DNA of 64,000 bases, taken from positions 66,816,618 through 66,880,617 of the forward strand of contig CM049317.1 of the NCBI GenBank assembly GCA_026874595.1. The letters run 5' to 3'. Position 1 is the first letter of the stretch, and the number at the start of each line of letters is the position of its first letter. Below are positions 56,089 to 64,000 of the stretch, in pieces. The translations under genes and the position numbers were made by a program. This DNA is from Sipunculus nudus. Lineage: Eukaryota; Annelida; Sipuncula; Golfingiida; Sipunculidae. The notes beneath the pieces were generated by a model. It was not told where the DNA came from. It saw only the letters and a list, made by a program, of their open reading frames with translations, and ran no database searches.

Positions 56089-56091
<3 letters not shown>
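54866..56091. mobile_element. Pogo/Tigger-like element inserted in a TA array
   Basis: It is present only in duplication copy 2, where it splits a TA array. The ends look like diverged terminal inverted repeats. The right end read inward is CAGTATAACGTCGAATATCC, and the left end reads 'caagggcgtcgtttaaccga', sharing the CGTCG and CCGAA blocks. TA target duplication is expected for this superfamily but cannot be seen inside TA repeats. The interior carries a helix-turn-helix frame (55279-55503, minus) but no DDE catalytic region, so it is non-autonomous or internally deleted. Confidence 0.6.
55279..55503 (-). pseudogene. CENP-B/Psq helix-turn-helix frame inside the pogo/Tigger-like element
   Basis: The minus-strand peptide starts M-S-M-E-S-R-K-H-K-Q-H-V-L-S-V-D-D-K, then I-L-A-R-V-D-T and A-D-L-A-R-E-F-N-M-D-R-S-T-I. 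The second DNA-contact helix is recognisable. It shares the M-E-S-R start with the fragment at 53920-54108. The frame runs out without a catalytic domain. Confidence 0.6.

Positions 56092-56095
<4 letters not shown>

Positions 56096-56132
<37 letters not shown>
56096..56132. repeat. (TA)n microsatellite
   Basis: Right-hand remainder of the TA array split by the pogo/Tigger-like element. Confidence 0.9.
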
Positions 56133-56147
<15 letters not shown>

Positions 56148-58591
56148 ATTTGTATATATTGATTAATAATATTCAAATTACATGAACATCCGACATATTA
56201 TAATATTCATGATAAAGCCTATAATGAAAGAGTATCCACATAGATAAATGTACAAACTGTCATACGTATTACATACTTTTAGTCAAGTTATATCACACTG
56301 CTCATTGGCCGATCAAGGCTATATAACAAGTTGCTCCAGGTCGAAACTCTTTATTCATATACCCAACTCGGCATATATTAAACGTATGACTGATTCAGGT
56401 AAGAAATGATGGTCATATCAACAACCTCATTAAACAAGCCTGTCTATATATGAATTATCGCCATCATCTCATCAGGGTCGCGCTGCGGATGATTTCCCTT
56501 ATGTAGCATGAATAACTGAGTCGGAGCCCGTCTCAGTCGTGATAGCTCTGACTCAGTCATGGTAAAGGACACATGATTTCTTGGCTTTGGGTCCTGTGCT
56601 CAATCCCTGAGCCACAGAATAAGGTGAAAAAATTATGCTGTCGCGTCTGTCAGTCTCTGTCAGACACGACTGGTCTTGGCAGATGGCAGAAAGGTTATTG
56701 CTGATTCAAACAAAAGTTCCATTGACCTTTTCATCACTAAACTTGTCGCCTTTTTTACTAACTTTTATATACACATTCATGACATAATGCTATTCTCTGT
56801 ACGAAATAAGTGCTATTTATTGTGACACAAGTTAGAAGCTTTCTGTAACATGTGGATTTTATTTTTAGATTTGGTGGTCCTTTGATGGAATTGGTCGAAC
56901 AATATGATGAATTGTTTACTTTATAAGCAAGACAACAAATTAAATCAATGTTCTGCCAAATGTAAAAACTGTTTAAACAACCATAGCGCATTTTATACGA
57001 ACATCTTATAGCTTCAGAACTATTTAGGTTTCCTACTTGAAAGTTTTAACTTTTAAAACAAACAACAAACACCTCTACATTTAGGGCTCATGTCTTTGTC
57101 TGTACTTTCGTTCTGGGTTTCCTCACTGAAAAAGTTTAACTCGATTTTATGGACAAAGATGACTGCTACAATGTTAGGACAATTACTGTGGGTCTGTGAA
57201 TCGTCAATATTTTCAGGAAACCACTGAGGATATGTAAAAAAATATACAGGTATAACTTTCAGTTGATAATCATTAGATAACGACTACTGTTGTCTTTGTG
57301 GTAAAATTCCCAAAACAGCATATGTAATCTGTAAAAACCTCGAGCCTTAACATCTTTCTGGAAGTTGTCAGGGTGGTCATTTGCCACTTTTAACCAATAT
57401 GGCAAAAAATATTTGGGTGTCAAGAAGTCACAGAGATGTATACTTAGAAGTACACGTAAGCCACTTGTCTATATTGCTACATTACTATATTTGGTGACTA
57501 ATTCGTAGATGGACTTCATTCTCTACCAAATAGTCTGTCCTAGATCACCAAACATCAGAACTTTCTTTTGGCTTCGCAGAAGAAAAAGGAGATCCTGTTT
57601 GCATGTTTCTACTTATAACACAAGCAGGAGAGCAATCTACTTTTCTACACTGGTCTGACGATACTCTCGTTTACGCGTTCTTATTTATTGCATCTTCTTC
57701 AAGTTTAGGAAAAGTACAGCATCAGCAGAAAAGCCTTTTTTTCATATAACACCATATTGTGCAGCTGATCTGGCCAAATGGTAGCATTTTATAGTCTTGA
57801 ATAACTGTATACCAAATACTGCTTTACACAAGGCTTTCTTTGTGTCTTTAACCCACTTCTTTAAGTTCATCATTTTCTAGACTAAAAAATACACAGGTAC
57901 AAAAATATTTCCCTGCATCTTTATTTAAACTTCAGGTTGGGAGATTTATGAACAATATTACAGCCCTGTCAGCTAATCAGTTAACAGAGGAATAAGTTTC
58001 AACTATTAAAATTGGAATATATTTTCTTTATAAGAGAGACAGTACCCAACTAGTTTAGCCAAATGTGTGCATGTTTCCATGTTTGTTATGAAGGTTTAAA
58101 AATTTAACTACTCAGGAGCATTTACTTAAAAAATTAAAAAACATTAATCTTATATTTCAACTTTAAAACCAACAATTAAATAACTATATAATGTAAGCAG
58201 TAAAACAGTCAACATATACGGTGTATAAAGCCTAAAATAGGCTTACCGCATGCAGCATGTGAAACAAATCATGTTGAAAAATGTTATGCAAAATTTAGGT
58301 CTATTACCCTCGATAAAAAACATTCAGATTACATTGTAAAATTAAATTCCGCAAGGGCCACTTCCTTATATGATACCCAGGGAACGAATGATGCCACATG
58401 ATTAGGGAATGTCCTTGGGTTTGTGATGGTACTAAGATCATGTTGTAGGGGTTCTGAGGCAGCCACAATGAAAATTTAGAAAACCGTAAATAAGGCTAAT
58501 CTGGAAAAGCTACCATCAAAAATAAAATGTAAATAGATAAGTATAACAATTTGTAAATCACATTTTGTTACAATGTTATTGTCTGTTTCAG

Positions 58592-58816
58592 GGGTCGCAG
58601 GGGCGTCTTTTGAGGTAATCATTTTGCCAAACGTTTGGGGAATAAATGACGGTCTCATTCAGTGTGCAAAAAGAAGTCTAAAAATGACATCATACAAAAT
58701 ACAAGAAAGAGAGACAGTCAAGGAAGAAATGAGAAAACAGAATATAACAAATGCTTGGCTGCCAGTTAAAAAAGTAACATGGAATTCTCATCGCTGGATA
58801 CACGGAACAAACGATG
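58592..58816 (+). CDS. CTLD1 paralogue, first exon
   Basis: Exactly the same length (225 nt), splice sites and phase 1-1 as 4250-4474. By my count 60 of 75 residues are identical. The core cysteine (Q-C-A-K) and N-A-W-L-P-V-K-K are kept. Changes cluster after the first helix and at the end (H-G-T-N-D for D-K-T-N-E). It is open with intact splice sites, so it may be expressed from a second receptor gene that continues beyond the window, or it may be an orphan domain. Confidence 0.83.
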
Positions 58817-59582
58817 GTAAGTCCTGAGTTAGAAACAAAAACACTTCAACCGAGTATTATATATATATATCTTTATTCGTACAAGGAAGTACAGTACATT
58901 ATATGCAATGAAAAGAAATCTGAAATAAATGAAAGATATACAAAACGAAGGAAGGAAAAATGAAATATTAATAGTGGCCAACCCATTAAAACGGCCAAAT
59001 ACTTCAATCCATTGATTTCTGATTAAGACATCATAATCCTTTTCACTTGGTTTTTCAAGAGATTAAAAAATTAAATCCGCATGGTTTAAAAAAGACAGGT
59101 AGGCGTCAAAGCCATTCAGTGTCTTGATTTAATCCTGTTAGATACCCAACAGAATCTGTATGGCCATTGGTCAGAAATTCTATGGATCCTTGATAAAGGT
59201 TTCTTACAATATGTTACACTGATAATATTCATTTTTTTGTTACACAAGGGGAATTTACTTTTAAATATAAAGCCCCGAGAGCTCATATCATTCTGCATTT
59301 GAGGCAGGTAAATACACAGATCTTTTTTTTATATCTGATAGAAATCCTTTAGTTTTTTAAGAGAAAGTAGATATCGAAACCTTTTGCTTTTAGGGTTATA
59401 TGTCCTGAGAGAACCAACTCAATCCAACAAAGGTCAGCTGGTCATGTATAATTGTTGTTGACATCTTTTTATATGACCCGTGTTACCAGCTTTATCATTA
59501 TTGCTTTTCCTCTATTTCTAAAACCTTCTCTTACACTAATTATGGTACAAGTTAACGATAGCCTGGTTCCCTGATTGCTAAT

Positions 59583-59585
<3 letters not shown>

Positions 59586-59642
<57 letters not shown>
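59586..59642. repeat. (TA)n microsatellite abutting a 3' splice site
   Basis: An uninterrupted TA run ends at 59642; the exon starts at 59651 after 'attattgtag'. Confidence 0.95.
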
Positions 59643-59648
<6 letters not shown>

Positions 59649-59650
59649 AG

Positions 59651-59761
59651 GTATTAATAGCTGGGCCGAAGGGAAAGACTGTGGACTTGTTAATCTGGAA
59701 CAACATTCTATAGACCAGGAACGGTGCAACAACAGTAACACATACATTTGTGAATATAAAG
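59651..59761 (+). CDS. CTLD1 paralogue, second exon
   Basis: 111 nt, phase 1-1, same borders as 5669-5779. It reads S-W-A-E-G-K-D-C-G-L, then a cysteine, then Y-I-C-E-Y-K. By my count only 20 of 37 residues match the first copy, a large change for a duplication whose upstream non-coding DNA is almost identical. A short echo of the exon end plus a second donor-like GTGAGA lies at about 59790-59825. No CTLD2, stalk or transmembrane exon follows before the window ends. Confidence 0.82.
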
Positions 59762-60289
59762 GTAAGGACAGATAGGGTTTCTTCAGGGAAAGTGACGATT
59801 CATTTGTGAACATAAAGGTGAGAGCAGATAATCTGTGTTTTTTAGATAAATGAAAGGTCGTGTGACAAGTTAACTTTTTTCGTTTTTGTTTAAACTTTAG
59901 AGCAAATTGATCAAAACCTAAAAGGAATAACAAAATAATTAAAATTGTACAACAAAAGCCTGTAACCGAATGCATTTGGTAGACCTGTAATAATCTAACC
60001 TTTAATCTATGTTGTAGAGTTCCTTTGATATGCTGGTTGTATCCTACCAAAAAGCATAATTTCACTCTTAACTTAACCACCAAACGTGCCTAAATACTGT
60101 CCTCGGAGTACTTTCACTTTGCATACCGCACCAATACTGGATACTAACAGGTTTATTTCCCACAGTGTCTGGAAACCTCTCATGGGGAATGTCATTTTGC
60201 GTAACCATACAACCGTAAACACGTGACACTAGTCGATGATAGCGACAGTATAACGCCTTCCCTTCATAGTCCAGCTGTTAAGAGAAGAA

Positions 60290-60545
60290 TTGTGCAAAAA
60301 GTGAAAGAAGCATGAAACTTTGTATAATAGTTGGCCAGACCATACTTAACATTTTCAGATATAGGGCCAAGCGGAATTCATCCGATCTTGGTCAAAATCC
60401 AAGATGGCGGCCAAGCTTGCCGCCGGATTATCAAATATCAATACATTTGGTTATATTTGTCCTAGAATGCTTTCCAAGTGCACTATTTCTATGTTTTTGG
60501 GGTCGATAAATTCATTTATAAGGATTTGTTGAGTTCTGCACAGTA
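60290..60545. repeat. Left arm of a long inverted repeat
   Basis: The sequence from 'ggccagaccatac' through 'ccaagatggcggccaagc' and 'ttatatttgtcctagaatgc' to 'tcgataaattcatttataa' is found in reverse complement, with mismatches, at about 63735-63985. It may be two opposed copies of one dispersed repeat or the ends of a 3.7-kb element. Confidence 0.8.
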
Positions 60546-60582
60546 GTTGCATACATTGTGATTGTAGTCAAATAAAAGTGTC

Positions 60583-61980
60583 ATTTGCTGGCTTAGGTTT
60601 GTCTGCTTTGTCATCAATTTGGATGCTTCAATAGTAGAACAATTTTTTGCAATGTTTCTTCCTTTCTTCCTTTTATTTCCCTTTATTTGCATGCTAACAA
60701 ATATAATTCCTTTGAAGAGGTGAAGGGTAAAAAACTATCTGTCGAAATCTGCAATGAAATTAGGATTGAAATTGATATATCCGTAAACACTTACCATTAG
60801 AAAATTTGAAACCTACATACATGTACTTAGGTTTTATGATCAGCATTCATGTAAACCTTTGTTAGGGCAATTAGAAAAATATCAAAATGATAAACCCAAC
60901 TGTGCTGACATTTAACATATATATTAATTTTACATATTTGAGCCCAATGTCTGTTTCAATGAAATGGAGTGGACACCTGAGTGGTAAAACGCTCGGCTAT
61001 CTCCACTGGCGCCCCAGGTTTAAGCAACATCGTTCCTATTCCTATTGGGTTATAATGGCCCATCCAAGGTGGGTGAATTCCTCCTTGTCCTTGTAATGAT
61101 TACAATCAACTATACAATTAATATTAATATTAATATATTATAATAAAATAAATTAGACAATCCATATAATATTAAGTTTCTCCTACTTATAACTTTTATA
61201 TCAGACTGGATGCGTGCGTGGCAGGATACAGACCTATGTAAGAAGCTCACACCTGTCAGCTGTATAGATTCCGCCTTGTGTGTAACTACTGACATTGTAC
61301 TAAAAGTCCTTTTTTCATCAGTACACCCAACGGTAAACTTGATAAAATTTGCTGAATACTGCACAATTTATCATTTGCTGGGGAAGGTTTTATTATATTA
61401 ATATTTAATATCTGACTTCCTCTGTTTGAAATCCCTTTATTTGCATGCTAAAGAATGTATTATCTGCTTTGCCGAGGTAAGGGATGAAAGAAACTTAGGT
61501 ATTCTGTCTTGTATCAGTGGGAGCTTCATATATCAGTGAAGGATAGGTAGGGTTTTCGAAAATCTACAAACATGATATTTAATTTTACCATCAACTAAAC
61601 ATTCATGTAAATCTTGATTAGTGCAATAAAAATCAAATAGTTCTGCTGAAATTTATTTTACATGTTCTAGTTAAAAGTATTTGAACACAATGTCGGTTTA
61701 AAAGGAGGGACTTTTTTTCATTATGAATTTAGAGTACATGCGTGCATGACGAGATACGCGCTTATCTAGAAGCTCACACCTGTGTGCTGTATGGATTTTA
61801 AGCTTCTTTTGCCATGAAGTTATGGCTTTCAGACTGTATGTTGGCAAGAAAACAGAATCCACGCACATTAGAGGTGCCCAACATGTTGCTGTATGCTGCC
61901 TTTGTACTATGGTGATGAATGCATGAAATATCACTCATGCAGATTACTAATTTTGTGATATTGTGACGATGCAAGACTTA
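60583..61980 (+). repeat. Tandem duplication, about 755-bp unit, diverged
   Basis: Marker words recur at matching offsets: 'ccctttatttgcatgctaa' (60680 and 61434), 'cattcatgtaaa' (60846 and 61600) and 'aagctcacacctgt' (61242 and 61770). The last offset is shorter because a SINE of about 225 bp lies in the first unit. Confidence 0.85.
60962..61150 (+). mobile_element. tRNA-derived SINE
   Basis: The head 'cctgagtggtaaaacgctcgg' resembles a tRNA A box. 'ccaggtttaagcaac' resembles a B box at about the right distance. The tail is a TTAATA-type repeat (to about 61150). It is absent from the second unit of the 755-bp duplication, which supports it being an insertion. Confidence 0.75.
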
Positions 61981-63059
61981 AGACTGCATGATCGTAGGAA
62001 AGAACCGACACGTGTCAGTAAAGTATCACTGCCATTTTCTGTGATGCAACTTTTGTGATATAAAACTTGTTCCTTCCACACAAGTTGCCATTAAAATTCA
62101 CTTTGCATAATGCGTTGGTGTCAAAAAAATACTTCCATTTGCTGACATTATGCACATTTGTAGATTCATGTAGTACATGCATATATTGTTAGAAATATTC
62201 ACCACATGTATGAGTCGGTGCTGCTAGATTCAAGCTAGCTGATCTTTCATGGATGGATGCAAAGAAAATGGTACAGCAAGACGGAAGATAGAAAGTCTAA
62301 TTCACAAAACAAGGTTGAAAAATATAACTTTTAGGTTCCAGACTTGCACTCTTTCTTCATTAACTTGATTACCAAAAAATTCAGTACAAAGTTTGGTTTG
62401 AATTTTTATCGACTTGATTGGTGATTGTAACTTTGCTGTGCTATCAGCTTCTGAGCTATGACAACCCTTGTACTTTCCCCTTATGTCAGTTGTATGCCCA
62501 AATGCAGAACGCTTGGGAAACTTGTATTTCATACCATTCGCTTCATCAAGTGAACATATATTAATGAGGATAGACTTCTTCTGATAGACTACTATTATTA
62601 CTGAACAGAACAGGTTATTAAATTATTTTTTTTTGTAATATTGCCAGCAAATTTTATAAACTTGCCTGAATATTTTCTTTTATATTTTGCAGGATAAGAG
62701 CGTTTTTCTTCTAGTAAAACGCCTACAATTCCAACTTACTATCGGTTCTTTTTATCTTATGTGCAAAGTTCAGTCCGACCTACAATCTTGCAGTCTGTGC
62801 ACATGAAGATAAATTATTTCAATAAATGAAGCAAATATTTATTATTTCTAATTATCATTATATTTATTAAAAGTGTACATTATGTAAGCAAACGAAGTAT
62901 TTTAAGACATCACTTGGAAATGCAAAGTTAGCTTATTGGGAAGGATCATAAACAAGATTATCAATGTAGAAGGTAAACGGCAAACTGCACAAGTGTCTAC
63001 AAGTGTCCAGATTCTGTCATGCACCATCACCACAGTACAAAGATAGCATATACAAAGAT

Positions 63060-63170
63060 AGCATATACGGGGTTAGAACGTTGCCTTGTGGTTAAGGGTG
63101 TGTTTTTAGGTCCCCGGTTCAAACCCCGTTGATGTCGCAATGGCATGATAGTGAAATCTCGCCACATACC
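63060..63170 (+). mobile_element. tRNA-like SINE head
   Basis: 'gccttgtggttaagggtg' (A-box-like) and 'cccggttcaaaccccg' (B-box-like) are spaced as in a tRNA gene, but no clean cloverleaf acceptor stem is visible. A short tandem 'acaaagatagcatat' precedes it. Confidence 0.65.
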
Positions 63171-63734
63171 ATGAGATTTTCTCTAATGCCTTAACGATAG
63201 GTTATGACTTCTTTCTAACAACATACCATCTTTATCATACGGATTAATTCATTCTCATTCAGTAGAAAGTGAAACAAACAGGCCTGTATCTATCACTTTA
63301 AAAGAAAGCTTAGCATACAGCATAATGTGATGAGCCGCTAAATATGTACTGATTCTTTCTTCATGCAAGCAAAGAGTCTTAAGGGTGCACCGTCACTTCA
63401 AGGTAAAAGACCCACAACTTATAAACAAATAAAATTTCTTTTACATTTATTGTACTACTGGTTATAATAACTACTACAAGGCACTTTCCGTGGCTCGGAT
63501 TTCGAAGTGGAAGAAAACATCGACTCTGTATGGACCATAACAATCCACTCTCATAGCAACATCGGGGACAGAATCTTGGTCGCCAGTGAAGAGAGCTGAG
63601 CGTTTTACCAATCGACTGTCCTTTTCATTACATTGAAATACTTGAAATATATTAAATTTCGGCAGGGTAATTAACAAATACGTTTTACCGTTAGATGTGC
63701 TGGTCAAAAAGGGTAATTTTAGCAAAATTTCAAT

Positions 63735-63985
63735 ACCAACAAAATCAGACTTCATTCACACATGCATGATACAGATGGAACACTTATAAATAAATTTTTC
63801 GATCCTAATAACATAGAAACAGTACACTTGCAATGCATTCCAGGACAAATATAACCGACTATATTGGTATTTTACGTTTCGGTGGCCATCTTGGCCGCCA
63901 TCTTGGAGTTTTAGCAAGATATTCCGCTCAGCCCCATATCTGAACATATACAACATGGTCTGGAAAATTATTATGCCAGGTTCAT
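63735..63985. repeat. Right arm of the long inverted repeat
   Basis: Reverse complement of the 60290-60545 arm. The shared core is 'gccgccatcttgga', the complement of 'ccaagatggcggc'. Confidence 0.8.
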
Positions 63986-64000
63986 TCTTCTTTCCAGGTT

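Larger units (their letters stand above)
54530..59800 (+). repeat. Segmental duplication, copy 2
   Basis: Direct copy of 533-5815, about 54 kb away. It keeps both CTLD1 exons but lacks the 910-bp segment at 1119-2028 and the SINE pair. It has expanded TA arrays with a duplicated 'aaagcgaaaaaggtcagt' unit (54680, 54768) and contains a pogo/Tigger-like insertion. Homology fades just after the second exon, near 59800. Confidence 0.9.
59810..64000. other. Repeat-only stretch after the second CTLD copy
   Basis: No exon is supported. It contains a roughly 755-bp tandem duplication (60583-61980), two SINEs (60962, 63060) and a pair of inverted arms (about 60290-60545 and 63730-63985). Confidence 0.55.

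Overview
This is AT-rich animal nuclear DNA. It has short exons with GT..AG introns, long (TA)n arrays, tRNA-derived SINEs, several classes of DNA-transposon remnant and a Ty3/Gypsy remnant. The mix of C-type-lectin-like domains (CTLDs), a ZU5 cytoplasmic domain and an integrase-before-reverse-transcriptase Gypsy element suggests a lophotrochozoan, most likely a bivalve mollusc. The species cannot be fixed from the sequence alone.

Region 1 (about 4.2-23.7 kb, + strand) holds the main gene. It is a split gene whose exon phases agree at every junction. In order it has: CTLD1 (4250-4474, 5669-5779); CTLD2 (8915-9172, 9577-9723); four near-identical 48-nt mini-exons encoding a Ser-rich stalk (10985-11755); one transmembrane exon (13009-13073); and a cytoplasmic part with a ZU5 domain and probably a UPA-like tail (17740-18597, 19159-19317, 19745-19993, 21409-21486, 22442-22453 with the stop). 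An AATAAA lies at 23711. No death domain is visible. The signal-peptide exon was not found. The product would be a two-lectin-domain, single-pass receptor with a ZU5 signalling tail.

Region 2 (0.5-5.8 kb and 54.5-59.8 kb) is a direct segmental duplication carrying the two CTLD1 exons. Upstream non-coding blocks are almost identical between the copies. The CTLD exons are much more diverged, mostly at amino-acid-changing sites.

Region 3 (about 29-52 kb) is a maze of diverged low-copy repeats, in at least three copies. They carry a clear orphan signal-peptide exon (34542-34617), its broken copy near 41.12 kb, and unrecognised minus-strand ORF pieces. Between two copies lies a decayed Ty3/Gypsy polyprotein (about 38.89-40.25 kb) with integrase upstream of reverse transcriptase, the Gmr1-like order.

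Region 4 is mobile and structural DNA: a 979-bp hAT-like element with an 8-bp target duplication, a TTA-flanked MITE and its relative, a GC-rich 380-bp inverted-repeat element inside a roughly 330-bp satellite-like array, pogo/Tigger-like pieces, a perfect 64-bp palindrome, a second palindrome that looks like a template switch, and SINEs. The last 4 kb (60-64 kb) hold repeats only.
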